A DNA stretch of 14,870 nt, taken from assembly GCA_900554545.1 (NCBI GenBank), contig USHW01000054.1, positions 1 through 14,870 of the forward strand, written 5' to 3'. A model generated the notes under the pieces. That model made no database searches, had not been told where the DNA came from, and was given only the letters and a program-made list of their open reading frames with translations. Origin of the DNA: an uncultured Prevotella sp. (GTDB lineage Bacteria; Bacteroidota; Bacteroidia; Bacteroidales; Bacteroidaceae). The position numbers were made by a program, and so were the translations under genes. Within the stretch, counting starts at the first letter, position 1; the number at the start of each line of letters is the position of its first letter. Positions 7,379 to 13,777 of this stretch are shown here, in pieces.

Positions 7379-8920
7379 TTATTTTTTCTTAGCCTCCAAC
7401 ACGGTGCTTATGTTCTGCTCACGATGCACAATGCGAACCTCTACACCAAACTTTTCATTGATATGTTCGGCAAGATGCTGGGCCGCATATACGCTGCGAT
7501 GCTGTCCGCCCGTGCATCCGAAGCTGAACATCAGGTTCGTAAAACCGCGCTGAATATAGCGGCGCACATGGGTGTCGGCCAGTTTATAAACATTATCAAG
7601 GAATGTAAGTATTTCGCCGTCGTCCTCAAGAAAGCGTATCACCGGCTCGTCAAGCCCCGTCAGTTTTTTGTAAGGCTCGTAACGGCCGGGGTTGTGCGTG
7701 CCGCGACAGTCGAACACATAGCCGCCCCCGTTGCCGCTCTCATCTTCAGGAATGCCCTTGTGATAAGAGAAACTATATACGCGGACAACCAGCGGCCCCT
7801 TGTTGTCATACTTCGAGAATGTGGCCGGGCCGTCGGAAGGATGGGCTGCATACACTTTGCTGTCGGTTGTCTTGAAGCCGTCAGCACGTGTCAATGCAGG
7901 CTCTTCAATGTGTGCAAACTGCGGCATTTCGGTAAGCTGGCGCAACACATCAAGCAAATACGGATATGTGAAGACATTAAGCTTCAGCAGTTCGCGCAGG
8001 TTTTGTATGGCCGGAGGAATGCTGTCAAGGAAATGCTTTTTACGCTCGAAATACCCTCGGAAGCCGTAAGCGCCGAGCACCTGGAGCGTGCGGAACAATA
8101 CAAAAAGGCTCAACCGTTCCACAAAATGACGTACAGAGGGAACTTCAGTATAAAGCTTCAACGAGTTGTAATACTCGTAAACAAGCTCTCGCCTGAGCTT
8201 ATACGGATATCTGGCCGATGCCTGCCAAAGGAATGAAGCCAAGTCATAGTAATACGGCCCCTTGCGTCCGCCTTGGTAATCGATGAAATACGGACGGCCT
8301 TGGGCGTCGAGCATGACATTACGTGCCTGGAAATCACGGTACATAAAGCTGTCAGCCTTCTCCGCGACAAGGTCTTTCGCAAAGAGGCGGAAGTTGGCTT
8401 CAAGCTTCAGTTCGTGGAAATCAAGTTCGGCAGGCTTGAGGAAACAGTACTTAAAATAATTCAAGTCGAACAGCACGGTGTCCTCGTCAAACTCGGGTTG
8501 CGGATAACAATTGGCCCAGTCCAGTCCGCGCGCGCCACGTATCTGTATGTTAGGAAGCTCGCGAACAGTATTGACAAGCAACTGCTTCTCACGCTGGTTG
8601 TAGCGTCCGCCAGCCTCGCGTCCGCCGCTTATCGCACCGAACAGCGACACACGTCCAAGGTCTTCCTGCAAGTAACGAAGCTCATCGTCAGACACGGCAA
8701 GGATGTGCGGCACAGGAAGCTGGCGCTTCCTGAAATGCCCCGAAAGGTAAATGAAGGCATGGTCTTCGTCACGGCTTGTACCTATAACGCCTATGACAGA
8801 ACCTCCATCAGCCCCCAATATACGGAAATACCGGCGGTTGCTGCCGGCTGTATCAAGCTGTTCCACGCCCGAAGGCGCCGAACCGCTCCACGACTTATAT
8901 AAATCCAAAAGCTTCTGCAT
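7379..8920 (-). CDS. AmgK-like sugar kinase fused to RapZ C-terminal domain
   Basis: A 513-residue two-domain protein. Residues about 1-320 are an aminoglycoside-phosphotransferase-fold kinase of the AmgK type (anomeric N-acetylmuramate/N-acetylglucosamine kinase): RRYFRI (29-34), LQEDLG (84-89), catalytic loop YRDFQARN (194-201, Asp196; the usual first His is Tyr), and IDYQGGRKGPYYYD (213-226, metal-binding Asp214). After a variable linker (about 330-375), residues about 377-502 match the C-terminal domain of RapZ: FSYHKGIP (384-391), VFDCRGTHNP (402-411), TGLDEPV (421-427), GCTGGQHRSVY (468-478) and VHRE (498-501). In E. coli that domain binds glucosamine-6-phosphate and the sRNAs GlmY/GlmZ. 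RapZ's own N-terminal P-loop domain is absent. The stop lies 11 bases before the MurU-like gene. Kinase substrate and ligand of the RapZ-type domain are inferred from families and context. Confidence 0.9.
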   Translation of the reverse strand: MQKLLDLYKSWSGSAPSGVEQLDTAGSNRRYFRILGADGGSVIGVIGTSRDEDHAFIYLSGHFRKRQLPVPHILAVSDDELRYLQEDLGRVSLFGAISGGREAGGRYNQREKQLLVNTVRELPNIQIRGARGLDWANCYPQPEFDEDTVLFDLNYFKYCFLKPAELDFHELKLEANFRLFAKDLVAEKADSFMYRDFQARNVMLDAQGRPYFIDYQGGRKGPYYYDLASFLWQASARYPYKLRRELVYEYYNSLKLYTEVPSVRHFVERLSLFVLFRTLQVLGAYGFRGYFERKKHFLDSIPPAIQNLRELLKLNVFTYPYLLDVLRQLTEMPQFAHIEEPALTRADGFKTTDSKVYAAHPSDGPATFSKYDNKGPLVVRVYSFSYHKGIPEDESGNGGGYVFDCRGTHNPGRYEPYKKLTGLDEPVIRFLEDDGEILTFLDNVYKLADTHVRRYIQRGFTNLMFSFGCTGGQHRSVYAAQHLAEHINEKFGVEVRIVHREQNISTVLEAKKK

Positions 8921-8923
8921 AGT

Positions 8924-9118
8924 TTACAACAATATATCGTCATCGTCGCCGCCACGTTTCTTGCGCTCATATTCAGCAAGCCAGCGGTCGAGCAATATCA
9001 ATAACAGGATTATGCCGAGCGACATAAGCCACGACTTGGTGATGTAAAGCAGTCCGCCAGAAACGGCGATATACAGCACCCACTGCCACCATTTTATCTT
9101 GAAATCATTTACATCCAT
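8924..9118 (-). CDS. Small two-helix membrane protein
   Basis: A 64-residue protein starting at MDVNDFKIKWW. It has two predicted membrane helices (about 12-27 and 29-44) and a charged cytosolic tail, RKKRGGDDDD near the C terminus. An open frame continues upstream to a Met at 9196, but that start overlaps the predicted promoter at 9172-9197 and the extra residues look unlike a protein start, so 9118 is preferred. Its stop codon is 3 bases from the start of the kinase-RapZ gene, so the two are almost certainly co-transcribed and probably translationally coupled. I do not recognise the family. A membrane partner or anchor for the kinase is possible but not shown. Confidence 0.75.
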   Translation of the reverse strand: MDVNDFKIKWWQWVLYIAVSGGLLYITKSWLMSLGIILLLILLDRWLAEYERKKRGGDDDDILL

Positions 9119-9171
9119 AATCTTACAATATGGCCGCATACGCAAGAAGCACGCACACAGGAACATGTCTG

Positions 9172-9197
9172 CAAAGATACGCAAAATCAAGGACAAT
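9172..9197 (-). promoter_or_regulatory. Probable promoter of the membrane protein / kinase-RapZ / MurU-like operon
   Basis: On the minus strand TATCTTTG (9172-9179) is a perfect -7 consensus. No TTTG lies at the standard 19-21 bases; ATTGTC (9192-9197) lies 12 bases upstream, an arrangement also seen at two other promoters in this window. Predicted transcription would start about 9166, giving a leader of roughly 48 bases. Confidence 0.55.
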
Positions 9198-9234
9198 GTA
9201 AAACAAAGGCTTCGATTTTTGATTTAGGTACAAA

Positions 9235-9360
9235 CAAAAAAAATCGCATGTCGTCACGACAAGCGATTTTCAAAAAACAAACTACTTAAAAACTAATCTA
9301 CTAAAACAAATCAAAAAAATATCTACTTTAGGATCTATTCGCTTTTTGTTCTTATTTTCA
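9235..9360 (-). ncRNA. Candidate small RNA
   Basis: A free-standing transcription unit without an ORF. On the minus strand a near-ideal promoter (9365-9396) is followed, after about 90 AT-rich bases, by a hairpin (9240-9270) with a run of eight T. Predicted length is about 125 nt. No reading frame of useful length starts with ATG inside it. The operon downstream has its own -7 box at 9172-9179, which favours an independent RNA over a leader, although an attenuator leader remains possible. I do not recognise a known RNA family. Confidence 0.5.
9240..9270 (-). terminator. Terminator of the candidate small RNA
   Basis: AAAATCGC (9240-9247) pairs with GCGATTTT (9263-9270), and TGTCG (9249-9253) with CGACA (9257-9261), with one A-A mismatch between the two helices and loop TCA. 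On the minus strand the right side continues into a run of eight T, the classic intrinsic terminator form. Confidence 0.8.
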
Positions 9361-9364
9361 CGTG

Positions 9365-9396
9365 CAAATTTATGTACTTTGGGCATAAGAAACAAA
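9365..9396 (-). promoter_or_regulatory. Consensus promoter of the candidate small RNA
   Basis: On the minus strand TTTG (9393-9396), 20 bases, then TAAATTTG (9365-9372). This is an essentially perfect match to the Bacteroidetes -33/-7 consensus with standard spacing. It lies downstream of the groEL terminator, so it starts a new unit. Confidence 0.7.
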
Positions 9397-9434
9397 TTTT
9401 TCATGCTAAAAATCATGCCATTCAAGCTAAAAAC

Positions 9435-9478
9435 AACAAAAAAGAGGGAACCACATCGGCAGTGTCCCTCTTTTTGTT
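9435..9478 (-). terminator. Terminator of groEL
   Basis: AAAAAGAGGGA (9439-9449) pairs perfectly with TCCCTCTTTTT (9465-9475), with flanking AAC/GTT on the outside and an inner CCAC/GTG match in the loop. It lies 17 bases beyond the groEL stop. The stem resembles the terminator at 3815-3852. Confidence 0.9.
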
Positions 9479-9495
9479 ATCTTAGGATTACAATT

Positions 9496-11124
9496 TTACA
9501 TCATTCCGCCCATTCCCGGATTGCCCATCGGCATTGCCGGTTTTTCCTCGGGCTTGTCAACTATGAGGCATTCTGTTGTCAGGAACATGCCGGCAATTGA
9601 AGCGGCGTTCTCAAGAGCAACACGGGCCACCTTGGCGGGGTCGATTACTCCGGCCTTGCGCAAGTCCTCGTATTCGTCGGTGCGTGCGTTGTATCCGAAG
9701 TCGCCTTCACCTTCGCGAACTTTCTGCACTACGACTGCACCTTCGCCTCCGGCGTTGGCTACAATCTGGCGTAGAGGCTCCTCGATGGCGCGTACCACGA
9801 TGTTGATACCAGTCTGCTCGTCGGCATTGTCGCCCTTGACATCTTTCAGAGTGTCGAGTGCGCGGATGTATGTCGTGCCGCCACCAACTACTACACCTTC
9901 CTCGATTGCCGCACGTGTGGCACAGAGCGCGTCGTCTACGCGGTCTTTCTTCTCCTTCATTTCAACCTCGCTGTTCGCGCCTACGTAGAGCACTGCGACG
10001 CCGCCAGAGATCTTGGCCAGACGCTCCTGCAACTTCTCCTTGTCGTAAGAGCTTGTGGTGTTGGCAATCTCGTTCTTCAACTGAGCCACGCGGTCAGCGA
10101 TGCACTGCTTGTCGCCAGCACCGTTAACGATGGTCGTGTTGTCCTTGGTAACGGTAACCTTGTCGCAGGTGCCGAGCATCTCCAGTGTAGCCTGCTCAAG
10201 CTTCAAGCCCTTCTCCTCGCTGATAACAACACCGCCGGTCAGTATCGCGATGTCTTCGAGCATTGCCTTGCGGCGGTCGCCGAAGCCGGGAGCCTTGACT
10301 GCGCAAATCTTCAATCCACCGCGCAGACGGTTTACAACGAGTGTTGTAAGAGCCTCTGAATCAACGTCCTCAGCGATTACGAGCAACGGGCGTCCGCTCT
10401 CTGCGGCAGGCTGAAGGATGGGAAGGAAGTCCTTGATGTTGCTGATTTTCTTGTCGTAAATCAGTATGTAAGGATTCTCCATTACGCATTCCATCTTGTC
10501 AGCGTCAGTTACGAAGTAGCCGCTCAGATAGCCGCGGTCGAACTGCATGCCCTCAACCACGTTGATATGGGTGTCGCGGCTCTTGCTCTCTTCGATTGTA
10601 ATTACGCCGTCCTTGCTTACCTTGCGCATTGCGTCGGCGATGAGCTTGCCTATTTCCGGGTCGTTGTTTGCGCTGACGGTGGCAACCTGCTCAATCTTGT
10701 CATAGTTGTCGTCAACCTTCTCGGCGTTAGCCTTGATATAATCAACAACGGCAGCAACGGCCTTGTCGATGCCGCGCTTCAAGTCCATGGGGTTGGCACC
10801 TGCGGTGACGTTCTTCAGTCCTACGTTCACGATGCTCTGTGCAAGTATCGTAGCGGTTGTAGTTCCGTCGCCGGCATCGTCGCCGGTCTTGCTTGCCACG
10901 CTCTTAACGAGCTGTGCACCGGTGTTCTCGAAGTGGTCTGCCAGCTCAATCTCCTTTGCAACGGTAACACCGTCCTTGGTGATTTGCGGAGCACCGAACT
11001 TCTTTTCAATGATGACGTTGCGGCCTTTCGGGCCAAGTGTAACCTTCACTGCGTCTGCCAACTGGTCAACGCCCCTTTTGAGCAAGTCACGGGCGTCTAC
11101 GTTATATTTAATCTCTTTAGCCAT
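9496..11124 (-). CDS. groL: Chaperonin GroEL (60 kDa)
   Basis: A 542-residue group I chaperonin, standard length. It forms the double-ring ATP-driven folding chamber in the cytoplasm with GroES. The N terminus (MAKEIKYNVDARDLLKRGVDQLADAVKVTLGPKGRNV) is canonical; GDGTTT at 85-90 is the ATP/Mg-binding loop, and EVEMKEKKDRVDDAL contains the ATPase Asp equivalent to E. coli Asp398. EEGVVVGGG follows. The C terminus is the flexible Gly/Met tail PMGNPGMGGMM. It is second in a groES-groEL operon, separated from groES by an unusually long 155-base spacer with inverted repeats. A terminator follows directly. Confidence 0.99.
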   Translation of the reverse strand: MAKEIKYNVDARDLLKRGVDQLADAVKVTLGPKGRNVIIEKKFGAPQITKDGVTVAKEIELADHFENTGAQLVKSVASKTGDDAGDGTTTATILAQSIVNVGLKNVTAGANPMDLKRGIDKAVAAVVDYIKANAEKVDDNYDKIEQVATVSANNDPEIGKLIADAMRKVSKDGVITIEESKSRDTHINVVEGMQFDRGYLSGYFVTDADKMECVMENPYILIYDKKISNIKDFLPILQPAAESGRPLLVIAEDVDSEALTTLVVNRLRGGLKICAVKAPGFGDRRKAMLEDIAILTGGVVISEEKGLKLEQATLEMLGTCDKVTVTKDNTTIVNGAGDKQCIADRVAQLKNEIANTTSSYDKEKLQERLAKISGGVAVLYVGANSEVEMKEKKDRVDDALCATRAAIEEGVVVGGGTTYIRALDTLKDVKGDNADEQTGINIVVRAIEEPLRQIVANAGGEGAVVVQKVREGEGDFGYNARTDEYEDLRKAGVIDPAKVARVALENAASIAGMFLTTECLIVDKPEEKPAMPMGNPGMGGMM

Positions 11125-11147
11125 GATGTTTGATTTTTTTATTTTCT

Positions 11148-11254
11148 GAAGTTATAGAAGTTAAAGAAGTTACCGTTCACTGCGTTCACTCGGAAGTTAT
11201 AGCCGAATGTATTGCTGCACGGCTCTTGGTAATGGCTCTAACTTCTATAACTTC
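11148..11254. repeat. 16-bp inverted repeat with GAAGTTA units in the groES-groEL spacer
   Basis: GAAGTTATAGAAGTTA (11148-11163) and its exact reverse complement TAACTTCTATAACTTC (11239-11254) flank a 75-base loop. The left arm continues as AAGAAGTTA, giving tandem GAAGTTA-like units, and the loop contains another AAGTTATAG. The loop also has GTTCACT twice. In the groES-groEL transcript this would form a long stem-loop between the two genes. Confidence 0.8.
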
Positions 11255-11279
11255 TCTAAATTCCTTAAATTCTTGACTG

Positions 11280-11552
11280 TTACTTTTCAATCACTGCGAG
11301 CACATCGCTCTGGCGCATCATCAGGTATTTCTCGCCCTCAAACTCCAGTTCAGTGCCTGCATATTTGCCGTAAAGCACCTCGTCGCCTGCCTTCAGCACC
11401 ATCTCTTCATCCTTGGTACCCTTGCCTGTGGCGATGATTGTGCCGTGAAGCGGTTTCTCCTTTGCAGTATCGGGAATGATTATTCCACCGATTTTCTCTT
11501 CTGCCGGTGCCGGTTTAACCAGCACCCTGTCTGCCAATGGTTTGATGTTCAT
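11280..11552 (-). CDS. groS: Co-chaperonin GroES (10 kDa)
   Basis: A 90-residue GroES, slightly shorter than E. coli's 97. It forms the heptameric lid of the GroEL chamber. NIKPLADRVLVKP is the canonical N-terminal strand; EEKIGGIIIPDTAKEKPLHGTI contains the mobile loop (GGIIIPD) that contacts GroEL; GDEVLYGKYAGTELEFEG and YLMMRQSDVLAVIE complete the fold. It is first in the operon. No CIRCE element (TTAGCACTC-type) is present upstream; a sigma-54-like promoter and a separate palindrome are seen instead. Confidence 0.98.
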   Translation of the reverse strand: MNIKPLADRVLVKPAPAEEKIGGIIIPDTAKEKPLHGTIIATGKGTKDEEMVLKAGDEVLYGKYAGTELEFEGEKYLMMRQSDVLAVIEK

Positions 11553-11600
11553 AGTTCTATAGTTTTAATATTGTGTACTTAAATATGTTTGTCCGCACCC

Positions 11601-11616
11601 TTGGCGCGTCCGCCAA
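11601..11616. promoter_or_regulatory. Palindrome near the predicted groES transcription start
   Basis: TTGGCG (11601-11606) and CGCCAA (11611-11616) form a perfect 6-bp inverted repeat around CGTC. With the sigma-54-like element at 11623-11638, transcription would begin near 11612, inside this palindrome. It could be an operator or a 5'-end hairpin that protects the message. Confidence 0.5.
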
Positions 11617-11622
11617 CATTAT

Positions 11623-11638
11623 AGCGAAAAGCGTGCCA
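11623..11638 (-). promoter_or_regulatory. Sigma-54 (-24/-12)-like promoter of groES-groEL
   Basis: Minus strand TGGCACGCTTTTCGCT against consensus TGGCACGNNNNTTGCW: the -24 block TGGCACG is exact, the -12 GC is at the exact required distance, and only one base of TTGC differs (TCGC). No housekeeping TAnnTTTG box was found upstream of groES. Upstream TGTCAC copies (11649-11654, 11658-11663, 11690-11695) could be activator sites. Confidence 0.5.
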
Positions 11639-12282
11639 AACGCCAGAATGTCACATTTGTCACCGTCATACTGACAGAATTGGCAGACATGTCACTGGCC
11701 GCGGTATGTCGAAGGCCACGGTTTCATCAACCGGCAACACACCATCCATCACACAATGTGTCAACGGAAAAGCTCTTCACCATTGCATTTTGTCATACAA
11801 AAAACTCCAACAAAAATCCACAAAACAGAAAAACACGGAGTAATAAAATGACAATTGAGGCATGAAAAAGGCACCGGGGAAGCACCATTTTATAAACTCA
11901 TATATTACATTTCATGCGGTTTTGCCACAAAAAACGCCGTCAACACGCACGCCAAAGGTGGCAACCGGCGATACAAAAGACGGTCTTTGACATCTCAATT
12001 TGCCACATTTTGCACGCTGAAAAGCCGCAAGACATTGCACACATAAGCGCATTTGTCACATAAAGTCCTTGCTCGACGCACTTTACGCCTGCACACTTTT
12101 CACTGCAATATTTCCGCCCAAACGGTTTTGTTTTTCAAATAACGCATTCTCAAAGCGTCACGGCAATCAATGTGTAAGCATAACCAGTACTTTCGCCGAC
12201 ATTCAGTCAAAACGCCACCCATGCAAGCACAAAACACAAGCAACCGCCTTATGACATGAAAAAGCAGATACAACATGCCGTA

Positions 12283-12308
12283 TTTGTCAGCGAAAACATG
12301 TAACTTTG
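12283..12308 (+). promoter_or_regulatory. Promoter of the thrE-like gene
   Basis: TAACTTTG (12301-12308) is a perfect -7 box. TTTGTC (12283-12288) lies 12 bases upstream, closer than the usual -33 distance. Transcription would start about 12315, giving a leader of roughly 47 bases and excluding the upstream Met at 12275 as a start. Confidence 0.6.
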
Positions 12309-12361
12309 CAGCCGTTTTACACAATCACGGCTTTACAACAAGTTTTCAGGTAACAACAGCA

Positions 12362-13660
12362 ATGCAACAGAAAGAAGAAGAGAACGTACACGAGGCGTTG
12401 AAAGACGCCGCGATTTTTCTGGCCGAATACGCCGCAACGATGATGGCCGTAGGCGCACAGACATCACGGATACAGTACAACACGGTGCGCATGGCGCGCT
12501 CGTTCGGCTATCACATCAACCTGCTTATATTTCCAAAAACGTTGAGCATAACGCTTTTGGACGCCGACCACAACCGCTCTTATACGTATATAAAGAAGAC
12601 ACCGGCAATGGCGTTGAACTTCAAGGCCAACATGAAACTGTCGGCCCTGTCGTGGCGCGCGTTCGACAACAAGCTGCCGCTGAAGGAGCTTTGGCGGCTG
12701 TTCAAGATGATTGTGAAGGAGAAACGCGAAAGCCGGTGGACAGTGTTGCTGCTCGCCTCGCTCGCAAACGCCTGCTTCTGCCGCCTGTTCGACGGCAACC
12801 TGACATCTATGTGCATCGTGTTCGTAGCCACACTCGTGGGCTTTTTCATCCGTCAGGAGCTTACCCGGCGCAAGTTCAACCACCTTGCCCTGTTCGTAAT
12901 CTGCGCCTTCGTATCGACAATGATTGGCGTTACAGACTATCTTTACTTCCACGGCGGCACGGAAGACATATCGCTCGGAACGTCGATGCTTTACCTTGTG
13001 CCCGGCGTTCCGCTGATAAACGGCGTGATGGACATCGTCGACGGCCACGCGCTCGACGGCATCGCGCGGCTCACCAACGCCGGCCTGCTGATAATCTGCA
13101 TAGCCGTCGGCCTGTCGGCAACGGTCGTCATATTCGACATTGACCCGACAACGTTCACCAAGGTTGTGCGCCCTGACGTGGTGCAGGCGGCCATCGCCGA
13201 CGGACTTTTTGCCGCCGTGGCCGGTGTCGGCTTCGCCATAATAAGCAATCCGCCGCGCAAGGCTCTGCTCATCTGCGCCCTGCTGGCCTGCATCGGGCAC
13301 GGCATACGCTACTTCCTGATGCACCACACGGGACTGACGCTCGACCAGGTGACGGCCTCAATCATAGCGGGCTTCGTAATAGGACTGCTTGCCGTGCCGT
13401 TCTCAATGCGCATACATTGCCCTGCGGAGTGCTTCGCCTTCCCGTCACTGCTGCCTATGGTGCCGGGAATGTTTGCCTACAAGGCCGTCCGCGACCTGAT
13501 AAACATAGTGCGCCTGCCCGACGAATACACAATGGAATACGTCTCACGCTTCTTCCACAACTCGTCACTCACTGTGCTGATTATGTTCGGCATGGTGGTA
13601 GGGTGCATCATCCCCATATTCATTTTCCACCGCCAATCGTTCTCGGTGACAAGAAACTGA
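12362..13660 (+). CDS. ThrE-family threonine/serine exporter-like membrane protein
   Basis: A 432-residue inner-membrane protein. The first 120 residues are cytosolic, with the ThrE-type stretch MAVGAQTSRIQYNTVRMARSFG (28-49) that precedes the membrane part. About ten hydrophobic helices follow from residue 127. VPGVPLINGVMDIVDG (213-228) is the signature of the first ThrE domain (DUF1212), and LPMVPGMFAYKA (364-375) that of the second (DUF3815/ThrE_2), so both halves are fused in one chain as in actinobacterial ThrE. ThrE exports threonine and serine; transport of these in Bacteroidetes is not established, so the substrate is inferred. The frame extends upstream to 12275, but that start lies before the promoter. 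It is followed by a large inverted repeat and appears monocistronic. It is visibly more GC-rich than the genes to its right. Confidence 0.88.
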   Translation: MQQKEEENVHEALKDAAIFLAEYAATMMAVGAQTSRIQYNTVRMARSFGYHINLLIFPKTLSITLLDADHNRSYTYIKKTPAMALNFKANMKLSALSWRAFDNKLPLKELWRLFKMIVKEKRESRWTVLLLASLANACFCRLFDGNLTSMCIVFVATLVGFFIRQELTRRKFNHLALFVICAFVSTMIGVTDYLYFHGGTEDISLGTSMLYLVPGVPLINGVMDIVDGHALDGIARLTNAGLLIICIAVGLSATVVIFDIDPTTFTKVVRPDVVQAAIADGLFAAVAGVGFAIISNPPRKALLICALLACIGHGIRYFLMHHTGLTLDQVTASIIAGFVIGLLAVPFSMRIHCPAECFAFPSLLPMVPGMFAYKAVRDLINIVRLPDEYTMEYVSRFFHNSSLTVLIMFGMVVGCIIPIFIFHRQSFSVTRN

Positions 13661-13697
13661 CAACTCCGGCCTGGCATAACAGCCAATCCGCAGCCGC

Positions 13698-13762
13698 AAT
13701 ATTCCCGACAAGCAGAAACAATATGTTCACAAACATAAAAATATCTGCTCGTCGGGAATATT
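13698..13762 (+). terminator. Large nested inverted repeat, probable terminator of thrE-like gene
   Basis: A 19-position stem with one mismatch (13698-13716 with 13744-13762) around a 27-base loop, which itself contains a 6-bp hairpin TATGTT/AACATA (13722-13737). The right arm ends in GGGAATATTTTATAT, a T-rich tail on the plus strand. The loop is long for a simple terminator, so it might also be a small repetitive element. Confidence 0.6.
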
Positions 13763-13777
13763 TTATATACAAAAAAC

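Larger units (their letters stand above)
9119..9495. other. Intergenic region: operon promoter, candidate ncRNA unit, groEL terminator
   Basis: No protein gene is supported. In minus-strand order it holds the groEL terminator (9435-9478), a promoter (9365-9396), an AT-rich transcribed stretch with a terminator (9240-9270), and a second -7 element (9172-9179) for the downstream operon. Confidence 0.7.
11553..12361. other. Long intergenic region between divergent groES and thrE-like genes
   Basis: About 800 bases without a convincing gene. The groES side holds a palindrome (11601-11616), a sigma-54-like promoter (11623-11638) and TGTCAC repeats (11649-11695). The middle (about 11700-12280) contains several TTTGYCAC motifs and only short frames of about 60 residues with no protein-like character. 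The right end holds the thrE-like promoter at 12301-12308. Confidence 0.6.

Noticed and set aside
7379..8920. Annotation as a conventional RapZ (P-loop) RNase adaptor
   Set aside because: There is no Walker A motif; the N-terminal two thirds are a kinase of the aminoglycoside-phosphotransferase fold, so only the C-terminal third is RapZ-like.
9346..9600. An 84-residue plus-strand frame crossing the groEL terminator
   Set aside because: It overlaps the end of groEL antisense and includes a terminator hairpin.
11680..12254. Three open frames of about 60 residues in the groES-thrE intergenic region
   Set aside because: They have no signal peptide, domain or promoter and are rich in residues expected from random AC-rich sequence.
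12275..12361. N-terminal extension of the ThrE-like protein from the Met at 12275
   Set aside because: The -7 box at 12301-12308 lies inside this extension, and the family N terminus fits the start at 12362.
12464..13327. A 287-residue open frame antisense to the thrE-like gene
   Set aside because: It is His/Val/Arg-rich with no domain, lies wholly inside a clear membrane-protein gene of higher GC, and has no promoter; it is a frame shadow.
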